A stretch of DNA of 64,000 nucleotides. Source: Microbacterium paraoxydans. Its GTDB lineage: Bacteria > Actinomycetota > Actinomycetes > Actinomycetales > Microbacteriaceae. The stretch's first letter is position 1, and each line of letters begins with the position of its first letter. The notes below the pieces were generated by a model. The model made no database searches. It was given only the letters and a program-made list of their open reading frames with translations, and was not told the DNA's origin. Positions 43,221 to 51,680 of this stretch are shown in pieces. Position numbers and translations under genes: made by a program. The DNA lies in NCBI RefSeq assembly GCF_018224615.1, contig NZ_JAGTUK010000001.1:434001-498000 (forward strand). Reading direction: 5' to 3'.

Positions 43221-43847
43221 TCAGGAGCCGGTGCGGCTCAGGCCGACCGTGACCCCGCGGGCCGCATCGTCGAGCGCGGTCTCGAGGTCGCTGACGATCG
43301 ACGCCGGCAGCTCTCCGCCCTTCGCCACGTGCGTGCGCAGGTCGGTGCGGATGCGTGCGCGGAACGCGTTCACGATCGCGTCCGCGCGGTGCAGTTCCTC
43401 GCGACTGCTGAGGCGGGCGTCGTCGGCAGCCGTGCGCGGCCGGTTCTTCGCCGCGGCGCGGTCGTCCTTCGCGGCCGTCGCCAGGTCGGCGCGCAGGCTC
43501 TTCATGGCCTCCTGCACGCTCTGGCGCACCTCGTTCGCGATCAGCCGCACCGAGTCGGTGATGCCTGCCTCGATGCCGGCCAGGTCGGCCTCGCGCGAGG
43601 CGAGCTCGGCGCGCCCCGCCTCGGTGATCGCGTAGATCGTGGTGCGGCCGTCGACGGTCTTGGTCACCAGGCCCTCCTCCTCGAGCTTGGCGAGGCGGGG
43701 ATAGATCGTTCCGGCGCTCGGGGTGTAGGTGCCGCCGGTGCGGTCAGTGAGCGACTGGATGATGCCGTACCCGTGCTGCGGTGCCTCGGCCAGCAGCGAC
43801 AGCAGGTACAGGCGAAGGTCGCCGTGGGAGAACACCGCGGGACTCAT
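43221..43847 (-). CDS. PadR-family transcriptional regulator
   Basis: A 208-residue protein. The winged helix is LRLYLLSLLAEAPQHGYGI, then TPSAGTIYPRLAKLEEEGLV, typical of PadR. A long C-terminal helical region (about 100-208) is likely for dimerisation. The ATG at 43847 overlaps the DUF4097 stop by 4 bases. It is the second gene of its operon and presumably binds the CACGATATATCGTG palindrome upstream of that operon. Confidence 0.92.
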   Translation of the reverse strand: MSPAVFSHGDLRLYLLSLLAEAPQHGYGIIQSLTDRTGGTYTPSAGTIYPRLAKLEEEGLVTKTVDGRTTIYAITEAGRAELASREADLAGIEAGITDSVRLIANEVRQSVQEAMKSLRADLATAAKDDRAAAKNRPRTAADDARLSSREELHRADAIVNAFRARIRTDLRTHVAKGGELPASIVSDLETALDDAARGVTVGLSRTGS

Positions 43848-44686
43848 GCTTCCTCCCATTCCGCGTCGTCGGCGATCGACGCCGGGGTGCGGCGCAGCAC
43901 GGTGACCCCGCCGGAGACGGAGTTGGCGCGGAGGTCGACGAAGCGGCCTGCGAGCTCGCCCGTGGTGCCGGTGTAGGTGCTGGGGCCGGACGAGCTGCGC
44001 TCCACGCCGTCGATCAGCAGGCGGCCGCTGAGCGAGCGGATCACGTAGTTCGCCGCGAGCGACTCGTCGAGACGCACGGTGGTGCCGCCCGAGACCGAGT
44101 TGACGGTGATGGTGTTCACGTCGCCCGCCGCATCGATCGTGGTGGTGCCGGAGACGATGTCGACCGTCGCCTTGCGGACCGTGCCCGTGACGGCGACGTC
44201 GCCGGAGACGCTGTTGGCGTTGATCGAGCCGGTCAGGCCGCGCACCTGCACGTCGCCGGACACCGAGTTGACGCTGAGGTCGCCGATGAGGGTGTCGACG
44301 ATGAGGTCGCCCGACACGGTGTTGAGGCGGGCGTCGGTGCGCAGGCCGGAGACCAGGGCGCCCGCGCTGACCACGCCGAGCGTCAGCGCGATCGAGCGGG
44401 GGACGGCGACGCTGACCTCGGCCCGCGGACCGCCGGAGCCGAAGTTGCGGAACACCTCGAGGAAGTTGTCCCAGCCCAGCTGCGGGTGGTCGATCTCGAC
44501 CTCGCCGTCGTGGGACTCGATGCGCAGGTCCTTGGTGGTGACGCCGTGCACCTCGATGCGGATGCCGGGTTCGTCGTGGGCGATCACATCGACCTGGCCG
44601 CCGACCAGCCCGATCTTGAGCCGGGTGGCTGACTCGATGTCGATCACGCGTTCCTCGCCGGGGGCGATGAGCCACTTCTCGGTCAT
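43844..44686 (-). CDS. DUF4097-family beta-strand-repeat protein
   Basis: A 280-residue protein built of repeated short beta strands with the recurring NSVSGD/TVSGD motif (for example LNTVSGDLIVDTLIGDLSVN), a right-handed beta-helix-like fold. No signal peptide or membrane segment is visible. AGGAGA precedes the ATG. DUF4097 proteins are often encoded with PadR or sigma/anti-sigma regulators, and their role is unknown. It is the first gene of the operon. Confidence 0.92.
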   Translation of the reverse strand: MTEKWLIAPGEERVIDIESATRLKIGLVGGQVDVIAHDEPGIRIEVHGVTTKDLRIESHDGEVEIDHPQLGWDNFLEVFRNFGSGGPRAEVSVAVPRSIALTLGVVSAGALVSGLRTDARLNTVSGDLIVDTLIGDLSVNSVSGDVQVRGLTGSINANSVSGDVAVTGTVRKATVDIVSGTTTIDAAGDVNTITVNSVSGGTTVRLDESLAANYVIRSLSGRLLIDGVERSSSGPSTYTGTTGELAGRFVDLRANSVSGGVTVLRRTPASIADDAEWEEA

Positions 44687-44711
44687 GTCTGCTTCTCCTG
44701 TGTCGATGGAT

Positions 44712-44753
44712 CACGATATATCGTGTCTGGCCACCATAACACGATATATCTCG
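44712..44753. promoter_or_regulatory. PadR-type operator pair
   Basis: A perfect 14-bp palindrome CACGATATATCGTG (44712-44725) and a 12/14 copy CACGATATATCTCG (44740-44753), spaced 28 bp. They lie between the DUF4097-PadR operon and the MerR gene, close to the former. Confidence 0.75.
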
Positions 44754-44759
44754 ATGGTG

Positions 44760-44802
44760 TCAAGAACATTCTTGACCTTGACGCAGCGTCAACTTCTACC
44801 GT
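44760..44802 (+). promoter_or_regulatory. MerR-type promoter with two inverted repeats
   Basis: TCAAGAA-CA-TTCTTGA (44760-44775) and TTGACGC-A-GCGTCAA (44778-44792) are both perfect. TTGACC at 44772-44777 and TACCGT at 44797-44802 are 19 bp apart, the stretched spacing typical of MerR-activated promoters, with the second repeat lying in the spacer. Confidence 0.7.
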
Positions 44803-44830
44803 GGAAGCACACGCTACGAAAGGAGGGCTC

Positions 44831-45628
44831 ATGCCGCGGAACGACTGGTCGATCCAAGAGATCGCGCGCCTCGCCGGCACCACGAGCCGCACCCTGCGGC
44901 ACTACGACGACATCGGGCTGCTGCCGCCGTCGCGCATCGCCCCCAACGGGTACCGGCACTACGACACGGCCGCGCTCGTGCGACTGCAGCGCATCCTGCT
45001 GCTGCGCGACCTCGGGCTCGGCCTGCCGCAGATCGCGGAGGTGCTGCGCGCCTCCTCGGGCGGCGGGGCAGCGGAGACCGAGGTCACCGCGCTCGAGAAC
45101 CACCTCGCGCTGCTGCGCGAGGAGCAGAACCGACTGACGCGGCAGATCGCGTCGGTCGCGTCCACCATCACGGCACTGAAAGGAGGTGAGAACCTCATGG
45201 CAGAGAACATGTTCGACGGTTTCGACCACACGCAGCACAAGCGCGAGGTCGAGGAGCGCTGGGGTCGCCAGGCCTACGCCGACGGCGACCGCTGGTGGCG
45301 CGGCATGACCGACGCGCAGCGCGCCGAGTGGCAGCAGCGCGTGTCCGACCTCGGGCGCGACTGGGTCGCCGCCGCCGAGAGCGGCATCGAGCCGTCGTCG
45401 GCCGAGGCGCAGGAGCTCGCACGACGCCACGTGGAGTGGCTCACGGGCATCCCCGGCACGCCGGCGGCGGCGCCCGGAGGCGACGTCAAGGCGTACGTGA
45501 TCGGGCTCGGCGAGATGTACGTCGCCGACCCGCGCTTCGGCGCCAACTACGCGACGTCCGACGGCGGCACCCGCGGCGCCGAGTTCGTGCGCGACGCCCT
45601 CCGCGCCTACGCGGACGGCAACCTCTAG
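44831..45628 (+). CDS. MerR-family activator with TipAS antibiotic-recognition domain
   Basis: A 265-residue TipAL-like protein with AAAGGAGGG before the ATG. The MerR HTH is at about residues 6-75 (SIQEIARLAGTTSRTLRHYD, ending LPQIAEVLR), followed by a coiled coil (about 85-118) and a TipAS domain (about 125-265; REVEERWGRQAYADGDRWWRG, split here, and GLGEMYVADPRFGANY). TipA proteins sense thiopeptide-like or other amphipathic compounds. A perfect 12-base anti-16S sequence precedes an in-frame ATG at 45197, so a 143-residue TipAS form is probably also made. Divergent from the DUF4097-PadR operon. Confidence 0.93.
   Translation: MPRNDWSIQEIARLAGTTSRTLRHYDDIGLLPPSRIAPNGYRHYDTAALVRLQRILLLRDLGLGLPQIAEVLRASSGGGAAETEVTALENHLALLREEQNRLTRQIASVASTITALKGGENLMAENMFDGFDHTQHKREVEERWGRQAYADGDRWWRGMTDAQRAEWQQRVSDLGRDWVAAAESGIEPSSAEAQELARRHVEWLTGIPGTPAAAPGGDVKAYVIGLGEMYVADPRFGANYATSDGGTRGAEFVRDALRAYADGNL
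45178..45199 (+). promoter_or_regulatory. internal Shine-Dalgarno and start codon for a separate TipAS domain
   Basis: GAAAGGAGGTGA (45178-45189) is fully complementary to the end of 16S rRNA, and 7 bases later comes an in-frame ATG (45197) exactly at the start of the TipAS domain (MAENMFDGF). It would express 45197-45628 as a free 143-residue drug-binding protein. Confidence 0.75.
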
Positions 45629-45631
45629 CGC

Positions 45632-45674
45632 GCGGTCCGTCGTCCCGCCCGCCTCGCGCGAGCGCGACGACGGA
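45632..45674 (+). terminator. hairpin, probable terminator after the MerR gene
   Basis: An 11-bp perfect stem (GGTCCGTCGTC with its complement) around a 21-base loop that itself contains CTCGCGCGAG. It starts 4 bases after the stop. Confidence 0.55.
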
Positions 45675-45803
45675 CCCGTACGCCCCGGGTCACCCCCGCC
45701 GGACGCCCGCGTGCGGTCGAGGACCGGCCCGGGCTGTGCTCGGGCGCCGTACCGAATCCGGAGGACGCCGCGCAAGGGTCGACCGCGGGAACGGGCGCGG
45801 GCG

Positions 45804-45809
45804 TAGGGT
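45804..45809 (+). promoter_or_regulatory. -10 box of a leaderless transcript
   Basis: TAGGGT, 6 bases before the ATG at 45816. Confidence 0.45.
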
Positions 45810-45815
45810 CGGGTC

Positions 45816-46187
45816 ATGCTCCACCGACGCCGGCGCTCGACCGCCGCGCCGCTCTTCGCCGCCGCGGCCACCGCCTATGCGGCCAACTGTGCCCTGGGCA
45901 CCGCCGTCGCCGTCCGGCTGATCGACACCCGCGGCTTCCGGTGGGTCCACCACGCGCTCTACATCGCCACGTGCACGACGACCGCGCTCGCGCTCAGTGG
46001 GGGCCTGTGGGGCGAGCCGCGCCGCCCGAGCCGCCGCGCTGCCCTCGGACTGCTGCCCGCCGCCGCGCCGCTCGCCGCGATCCCCTTCCTCGGCACGCAC
46101 ACCCGCCGCCACCCGCTCGTCGCGCTCGCCGCGGCTCCGTTCTTCCTCGCGGGACTGCTGCTGTCCCGTTCCACCGACCGGAAGTGA
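45816..46187 (+). CDS. small membrane protein, unknown function
   Basis: A 123-residue protein with a basic N-terminus (MLHRRRRS) and three or four weakly hydrophobic helices (for example [20 protein letters not shown] and [11 protein letters not shown]-like end). No family recognised. The start agrees with a leaderless promoter (TAGGGT, 6 bases, ATG). The nitroreductase gene begins 4 bases after its stop, so the two are probably co-transcribed. Confidence 0.7.
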   Translation: MLHRRRRSTAAPLFAAAATAYAANCALGTAVAVRLIDTRGFRWVHHALYIATCTTTALALSGGLWGEPRRPSRRAALGLLPAAAPLAAIPFLGTHTRRHPLVALAAAPFFLAGLLLSRSTDRK

Positions 46188-46191
46188 CCGT

Positions 46192-46992
46192 ATGGAACTC
46201 CTCGACGCCATCCGCCGCCGCAAGACCACGAACGGCGCCTTCCTCCCCGACCCCGTGTCGGAGGAGCATCAGCGCATCCTGCTGGAGGCGGCAGGGCGCG
46301 CGCCGTCGCAGCTGAACAGCCAGCCGTGGCGCTTCGTCGTGATCGAGAACCGCGACACGATCGAGCAGATCGCCCGCATCTCCGGCGAGAGCATGACCGA
46401 GGCCATGTCGAACGGCACGTTCTTCGAGCGCTACAAGCCCTACTTCCGCTTCAGCGAGGAGGAGATGGAGCAGAAGCGCAGCGGCATGCTGTTCGACAAG
46501 CTCCCCGCACCGCTGCGGCCCTTCACCTCGCAGGTGTTCACCAAGCGGGGACAGACGCTCATGAACACGTTCGGCGTGCCCAAGACGCTCGGCTCGGAGA
46601 ACCGCAAGCTCGTCGCGGGATCACCGCTGCTGCTCGGCGTGATGCTCGACCGCAGCGAGTACCGGCCGGGACAGCTGTCGTCGTTCTACTCCGTGTTCAG
46701 CATGGGCGCGGCGATGGAGAACGTGTGGCTCACCACGGTCGAGCTCGGCATGGGCATCCAGTTCATCTCGTTCCCGATGGAGGTGCCCGGCCGGTGGGAC
46801 GAGATCGTGCGGCTGCTGCGCGTGCCGGACGACCTGGAGCTCATGGCCGTGTACCGGCTCGGCTACCTGCCGCCCGAGCAGCGGCGTCCGGCGATCGACT
46901 GGTCGAGCAGCCAGCGCAAGCTCGCGTCGCAGTACGTGTTCCGCGAGAACTGCGACACCCCGCAGCAGGGGTGGGACGAGCCGCTGCGCTGA
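46192..46992 (+). CDS. nitroreductase-family flavoprotein
   Basis: A 266-residue FMN-dependent nitroreductase. The N-terminal FMN-binding motif is [15 protein letters not shown] followed by [19 protein letters not shown]. Later segments include [21 protein letters not shown] and the end domain [17 protein letters not shown]. It is longer than minimal family members because of an insertion (about 75-125) carrying [15 protein letters not shown]. It would reduce nitro or quinone compounds with NAD(P)H. The ATG at 46192 was chosen as the family start after the small membrane-protein gene. Confidence 0.9.
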   Translation: MELLDAIRRRKTTNGAFLPDPVSEEHQRILLEAAGRAPSQLNSQPWRFVVIENRDTIEQIARISGESMTEAMSNGTFFERYKPYFRFSEEEMEQKRSGMLFDKLPAPLRPFTSQVFTKRGQTLMNTFGVPKTLGSENRKLVAGSPLLLGVMLDRSEYRPGQLSSFYSVFSMGAAMENVWLTTVELGMGIQFISFPMEVPGRWDEIVRLLRVPDDLELMAVYRLGYLPPEQRRPAIDWSSSQRKLASQYVFRENCDTPQQGWDEPLR

Positions 46993-46995
46993 CGC

Positions 46996-48522
46996 TCAGG
47001 GCTCGATCGTGCGGGGCAGCGACCGCAGATCCTCCAGCGCCGGCCCTTCGATGCGCGTGCCGTCGGCCCGGAACCGGGAGGCGTGCAGCGGGCAGTCCCA
47101 CGTGCACTCGGCGTCGTTCCAGTCGAGCACGCCGCCCATGTGCGGGCACACCGCGCTGACCGCGCGCGTTACGCCGTCGACGGTCGAGACGCCCACGGGC
47201 CGTCCGCCGCGGTTCGCCACCACGCCCTCCCCCTCGGCGGGTCGCGGCACCGGGGTGGGCCTGGTCTCCGCATCGACCCAGCCCTTGGTCGCCGCGGCCG
47301 CGACCTTGGTCCCCTCGACGGCGCCGCGGGCGAGATCGGCGGGGACGGTCAGCCGTGTGCCGATGCGGATCATCCACGACGGCCGGTCGCGGAGCTTCGT
47401 GCCGATGATCTCCTCGGTGAGCCGGAGGGCCGCGGCCGGTGCGTTCGACAGGCCCCACTTGGCGTAGCCCGTCGCGAAGCGGATGCGGCCGAGCCCGCGG
47501 GGCAGTGCTCCGACGAACGGGATGAGGTTGTGCGACTGGTAGTCCTGCGCGGACCAGCGGTGCGTCTCCTCCGCGTCGGGGAAGTGCAGGCGCGTCCACG
47601 CCACGAGGTCGTCGATCGCGGCGGTCTCGCCGTCGGAGCGGCCGACCGGGTGCCCGTTGCCGCCCACCACGAGCTGCGCCGTGCCCGCGGGGCCGTCGGC
47701 GTCGGAGACGGGGCGGATCGATCGGGTGGGGCCGTCGGCCGACAGGAACGTGCCCTGCGGCACCCCGCCGGAGACGCGGAAGGAGACGCAGGAGGAGCGG
47801 AGGCCGGCGACCTTCGAGAAGTACAGGCCGCGGTCGAGGATCGGGGTGCCGGTGGCGAGCACGATGTGCTCCGCGAACATCGGTCCGGCGGTGGTCTCCA
47901 CGCGCGGGTCGTTCCGCGCGTGCGCCCCGGTCACGCGGACGCCGGTGTGCAGCGTGCCGCCGCCGCGGACGAACTCCGCCGCGAGCGCATCGGCCACTGC
48001 GACCGGGTCGATCGTGACCTGCTCGGCCAGGGCGACCGCGCCGGCCACCGGGAAGGGCGTGGAGAGCTCGTGCGGCGTCAGCAGCCGGGTGGGCAGCCCG
48101 GCCTCGCGTGCCGCGGCGTGCTGGTCGCGCACCGACTCCATGCCGTCGGGGCTCTGCGCGTAGGTGTGGTCGGTGCGCATCGTGTACGACACGGCCGCGC
48201 TGTCGGCGAAGCCCAGCAACCACTGCATCCCGGCACGGTTCGCGTCGACGTAGGCCTGTACGAGCGAGGCGCTGTGGTGGCGGCGGATGGTGGCCAGCTG
48301 CGCGCCCTGCAGCAGCGACAGCTTGCCGGTGTTCCCGCCCGAGGCCAGCTCGGCGATGGACCCCGACTCGAGCACCGCGACGTCGAGTCCGGCCCTCGTG
48401 AGCATCACCGCGGTGCTCAGGCCCGTGAGCCCGGCGCCGACCACGATCACGTCGTGCCGGGAGCCGGGGTCGAACGCGGTGCCGAGGGGCGCGGCCTGGT
48501 CGACCTTCCAGAGAGGCATCAT
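46996..48522 (-). CDS. FAD-dependent oxidoreductase with C-terminal Rieske domain
   Basis: A 508-residue fusion. The N-terminal DAO-type FAD fold shows VIVVGAGLTGLSTAVMLTRAG (residues 24-44, two motifs) and ASGGNTGKLSLLQGAQ. The C-terminal Rieske [2Fe-2S] domain has Cys459-x-His461 (CPHMGG) and Cys477-x2-His480 (CPLHAS). GAGAGG-like sequence is absent before the Met-Met start, so either ATG (48522 or 48519) may be used. Proteins of this layout are annotated as Rieske-type DadA/glycine-oxidase-like enzymes; the substrate is unknown. It is convergent with the nitroreductase gene, 3 bases apart. Confidence 0.9.
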   Translation of the reverse strand: MMPLWKVDQAAPLGTAFDPGSRHDVIVVGAGLTGLSTAVMLTRAGLDVAVLESGSIAELASGGNTGKLSLLQGAQLATIRRHHSASLVQAYVDANRAGMQWLLGFADSAAVSYTMRTDHTYAQSPDGMESVRDQHAAAREAGLPTRLLTPHELSTPFPVAGAVALAEQVTIDPVAVADALAAEFVRGGGTLHTGVRVTGAHARNDPRVETTAGPMFAEHIVLATGTPILDRGLYFSKVAGLRSSCVSFRVSGGVPQGTFLSADGPTRSIRPVSDADGPAGTAQLVVGGNGHPVGRSDGETAAIDDLVAWTRLHFPDAEETHRWSAQDYQSHNLIPFVGALPRGLGRIRFATGYAKWGLSNAPAAALRLTEEIIGTKLRDRPSWMIRIGTRLTVPADLARGAVEGTKVAAAATKGWVDAETRPTPVPRPAEGEGVVANRGGRPVGVSTVDGVTRAVSAVCPHMGGVLDWNDAECTWDCPLHASRFRADGTRIEGPALEDLRSLPRTIEP

Positions 48523-48609
48523 GCGGACAGTCAACGACGGCGGCTCGGCGCACCCCAGCCGCTTGACAACGGGCGGTCGCGCTGTCATGCGGCCAGTACA
48601 GTGGCGAAC

Positions 48610-48984
48610 GTGAACCTCCGCCGCGTCCTGCTCGTCGCCCTGGGCGGCACGGCGGGGACGGCCGCCCGGCTCGCTCTCGGGCTGGCGCTGCCCGACCCCG
48701 GCGGCCTCCCCCTCGCGGTGCTGCTGGCCAATGTCGTCGGCGCGTTCCTGATCGGCGTGGTCGCGGCACGGCTGGCGGCCTCGTCGGAGCTGCGGCTGCT
48801 GCTGGGCACGGGCGTGCTCGGCGGTTTCACGACGTACAGCGCCTTCATGACGGGCACGGTCGCCCTGTGGGGCACGGCCCCGCTGCTCGCGGTCGCCTAC
48901 GTCGCCGGCAGCCTGATGCTCGGGCTCGGCGCGGCGGCACTCGGCCTGCGCCTGGGCCGACCGCGACGAGGGGCGGTCGCGTGA
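48610..48984 (+). CDS. crcB: fluoride efflux channel subunit CrcB (copy 1)
   Basis: A 124-residue four-helix membrane protein. Fluc signatures are GGTAGTAARLALG near the start, ANVVGAFLIGV (the N in the pore) and GFTTYSAFM with the paired Phe/Thr motif. The GTG at 48610 is preferred over one at 48601 because it lies 7 bases after a TACAGT -10 box and gives the usual length. It overlaps the second crcB by 4 bases (GTGA). The two probably form a heterodimeric fluoride channel. Confidence 0.9.
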   Translation: MNLRRVLLVALGGTAGTAARLALGLALPDPGGLPLAVLLANVVGAFLIGVVAARLAASSELRLLLGTGVLGGFTTYSAFMTGTVALWGTAPLLAVAYVAGSLMLGLGAAALGLRLGRPRRGAVA

Positions 48985-49340
48985 GTCCGCTGCTGTTCCT
49001 TGCGGCGGCGCTCGCGGGCGGCGTCGGCGCGGTGCTGCGCTATCTGCTCGACCTCGGGGTGGCCCGGTGGGTGGGGCGCCGGTTCCCGTGGGGCATCCTG
49101 GCGGTGAACCTGAGCGGCTCGTTCGCGTTGGGCCTCGTGACGACCGCGCTGCCCGAGCAGGCGTTCGTGCTGGGGGCGGGGCTGCTGGGCGGGTACACCA
49201 CGTTCAGCACGGCGATGCTCGACGCGGTGGCGCTGTGGCGTGACGGTGCGAGGCCCGCCGCGGTGTTCGATGCGGTCGGCATGCTGCTGCTCGGCCTGCT
49301 CGCGGCGGTGCTCGGGATGGGCGTCGGCAGCCTGCTCTGA
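48981..49340 (+). CDS. crcB: fluoride efflux channel subunit CrcB (copy 2)
   Basis: A 119-residue four-helix protein, GTG start overlapping the first crcB. The motifs GGVGAVLRYLLD, GILAVNLSGSFALGL and GGYTTFSTAMLDAV are typical of Fluc channels. Tandem crcB genes in Gram-positive bacteria encode antiparallel heterodimers. No fluoride riboswitch could be recognised upstream. Confidence 0.92.
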   Translation: MSPLLFLAAALAGGVGAVLRYLLDLGVARWVGRRFPWGILAVNLSGSFALGLVTTALPEQAFVLGAGLLGGYTTFSTAMLDAVALWRDGARPAAVFDAVGMLLLGLLAAVLGMGVGSLL

Positions 49341-49386
49341 TTCGTCCTTGCGGAGCGGCGGTGCGTCGGGCTACCCTCGTGCTAAT

Positions 49387-49402
49387 CGTTTAACGCTAAA
49401 CG
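49387..49402 (+). promoter_or_regulatory. LacI-type operator of sugar operon C
   Basis: CGTTTA-ACGC-TAAACG inverted repeat, with a further overlapping GTTAAC, 49 bp before the start of the binding-protein gene. It differs clearly from the operator of locus B and is the likely target of the LacI protein at 52567-53622. Confidence 0.65.
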
Positions 49403-49450
49403 GTTAACATCGCCCGCCACCCGCTCGTGCACCCGTCAAAGGAGACTTCG

Positions 49451-50713
49451 ATGCCCCGCACCACCCACCGCGCCCTCGGTGCGCTCGCCGCCTCGGCGGC
49501 CGCCGTCCTCGCGCTGTCCGCGTGCTCCTCCTCCGCCACCGGAGAGTCGTCCGACGGCGACATCACCCTCAGCTACGCCATCTGGGACGAGAACCAGAAG
49601 CCGGCCATGGAGGACATCGCCGCCGCCTACACCGAAGAGCACCCGAACGTCACGATCGAGATCCAGGTCACGCCGTACAAGGAGTACTTCACCAAGCTCC
49701 AGACCGCCGTCACCGGTGGATCCGCCGCCGATGTCTTCTGGATGAACGGTCCCAACTTCCAGCTCTACGCCTCCAACGGCCAGCTCGCCCCGCTCGACGG
49801 CGTCGAGACCTCCGACTACCCCCAGGGTCTCGTCGACCTGTACACCTACGACGGCACGCTCTACGGCGCCCCGAAGGACTTCGACACCGTCGCCCTCTGG
49901 TACAACAAGGCGCTGTTCGACGCCGCAGGCGTGGCCTACCCGAGCGCCGGGTGGACGTGGGACGACTTCACGGCCGCCGCCGCGAAGCTCACCGACCCCG
50001 CGAAGGGCCAGTACGGCATCGCCGCCAGCCAGTACGGCCAGGAGAACTACTACAACTCGATCGCGCAGGCCGGGGGCGAGGTCATCTCCGCCGACGGCAC
50101 CGAAAGCGGCTACGGCTCCCCCGAGGCCCTGAAGGGCATCGAGCTGTGGACCGACCTCATCGCGGACGGCTCCTCGCCCACCGCCCAGCAGATGACCGAC
50201 ACCAACCCCGAGGACTTCTTCCTCTCCGGCAAGGTCGCCATGTTCCAGAACGGCTCCTGGGCGGCCATCGCCTACGCCGACAACGCCGACATCGGCGGAA
50301 CGGTCGACGTCGCCCCGCTGCCCGCCGGGCCCGAGGGTAACCAGAGCGTGATCCACGGCGTCGGCAACGTCGCCAACGCCAAGAGCCCGCACCTCGACGT
50401 CGCCACGGACTTCGCCGCCTTCGCCAGCGGCGAGCAGGCCGCGAAGATCCAGGCCGAGACCGGCACCGTGATCCCCGCGTTCAACGGCACGCAGCAGGCG
50501 TGGGTCGACGCCCTCCCGCAGTACGACCTCCAGGTGTACATCGACGCGCTCGACACCGCCGTGCCCTACCCCGTGTCGAAGAACACCTCCGCCTGGACCA
50601 GCATCGAGAGCGAGGTGCTGTCGCAGGTGTGGTCCGGAGCCGTGTCGCCCGCGGACGGCCTGAAGGACCTGGCCGCGCAGATGCAGACCGCGCTGGACGC
50701 CGAGCAGGAGTGA
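49451..50713 (+). CDS. sugar ABC transporter substrate-binding lipoprotein, importer C
   Basis: A 420-residue family-1 solute-binding protein, lipobox LSAC (Cys25), with AAAGGAG before the ATG. The mature part has ITLSYAIWDENQKPAMEDIA, then ADVFWMNGPNFQLYASNGQ and GWTWDDFTAAAAKLTDP. First gene of a five-gene run with two permeases, a LacI regulator and a dehydrogenase. The ligand is unknown. Confidence 0.93.
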   Translation: MPRTTHRALGALAASAAAVLALSACSSSATGESSDGDITLSYAIWDENQKPAMEDIAAAYTEEHPNVTIEIQVTPYKEYFTKLQTAVTGGSAADVFWMNGPNFQLYASNGQLAPLDGVETSDYPQGLVDLYTYDGTLYGAPKDFDTVALWYNKALFDAAGVAYPSAGWTWDDFTAAAAKLTDPAKGQYGIAASQYGQENYYNSIAQAGGEVISADGTESGYGSPEALKGIELWTDLIADGSSPTAQQMTDTNPEDFFLSGKVAMFQNGSWAAIAYADNADIGGTVDVAPLPAGPEGNQSVIHGVGNVANAKSPHLDVATDFAAFASGEQAAKIQAETGTVIPAFNGTQQAWVDALPQYDLQVYIDALDTAVPYPVSKNTSAWTSIESEVLSQVWSGAVSPADGLKDLAAQMQTALDAEQE

Positions 50714-50717
50714 CCGC

Positions 50718-51680
50718 ATGACCGTCATCGCGCCCCGCGCGGTCGCGCCGACGGCCGAGCGGACACCGGAGGCCCGCCCCTCCGGTGTCCGCCGCCGGCG
50801 CCGCACCCCCGGCGCCTCGCCGTGGTGGGCCCTGGTGTTCCTCGGCCCCACCGCGCTCGGCCTCGCCGTGTTCTACCTGTGGCCGACCGTGCGCACGCTC
50901 ATCATCTCGTTCACGAAGTCCGGCCCGTTCGGCGGCTCCGAGTGGATCGGCTTCGCCAACTACGCCCGGCTGATCCAGGACCCCGAGCTGCTCGGCGCGC
51001 TGCGCAACACCGCCATCTACACGGTGATCGCACTGATCGGCATCCCCATCGCGGTGGCCATCGCCGCCCTGCTGAACACCACCGGGCTCAAGGGACGCAG
51101 TGCCTACCGCACGCTCTACTTCATCCCCGTCGTGACCATGCCCGCCGCGATCGCGCTGGTGTGGCGCATGATCTACAACGGCGACTACGGCGTGCTCAAC
51201 GCCGCGCTCTCCACGGTGGGCATCGAGGGGCGCAGCTGGCTGACCGACCCGAACACCGCCCTGGTCGCGATCGCGGTGGTCGGCATCTGGGCCGGACTCG
51301 GCACCAACATCGTGATCTTCCTCGCCGGGCTCCAGGGCATCCCCGACACGATCATGGAAGCCGCCGACCTCGACGGCGCCGGCCCCGTGCGGAAGTTCTT
51401 CTCGATCACGATCCCGCTGCTGTCCCCGTCGATCTTCTTCGTCAGCGTGATCAGCGTGATCGGCGCGCTCCAGGTGTTCGACCTCGTGTACATGATGCTC
51501 GGTCGCAGCAACCCGGCGATGCCGAACACCCGCACCGTGGTGTACCTGTTCTACGAAGCGGGCTTCCTCGACAACGACCGCGGCTACGCGGCCGCCGTCG
51601 CCTTCCTGCTGCTGCTCATCATCCTGGTGCTGACGATCGTGCAGTTCCGGCTCCAGAAGAAGTGGGTGCACTATGAGTGA
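50718..51680 (+). CDS. sugar ABC transporter permease (MalF type), importer C
   Basis: A 320-residue membrane protein with six helices following a Pro/Arg-rich N-terminus. The EAA loop is MEAADLDGAGPVRKFFSITIP. It starts 4 bases after the binding-protein gene and overlaps the next permease by 8 bases. Confidence 0.93.
   Translation: MTVIAPRAVAPTAERTPEARPSGVRRRRRTPGASPWWALVFLGPTALGLAVFYLWPTVRTLIISFTKSGPFGGSEWIGFANYARLIQDPELLGALRNTAIYTVIALIGIPIAVAIAALLNTTGLKGRSAYRTLYFIPVVTMPAAIALVWRMIYNGDYGVLNAALSTVGIEGRSWLTDPNTALVAIAVVGIWAGLGTNIVIFLAGLQGIPDTIMEAADLDGAGPVRKFFSITIPLLSPSIFFVSVISVIGALQVFDLVYMMLGRSNPAMPNTRTVVYLFYEAGFLDNDRGYAAAVAFLLLLIILVLTIVQFRLQKKWVHYE

Noticed and set aside
48522-48610. Fluoride riboswitch before the crcB pair
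   Set aside because: Only 87 bases separate the genes, the probable promoter lies within 13 bases of the start, and I could not find the conserved pseudoknot sequences.
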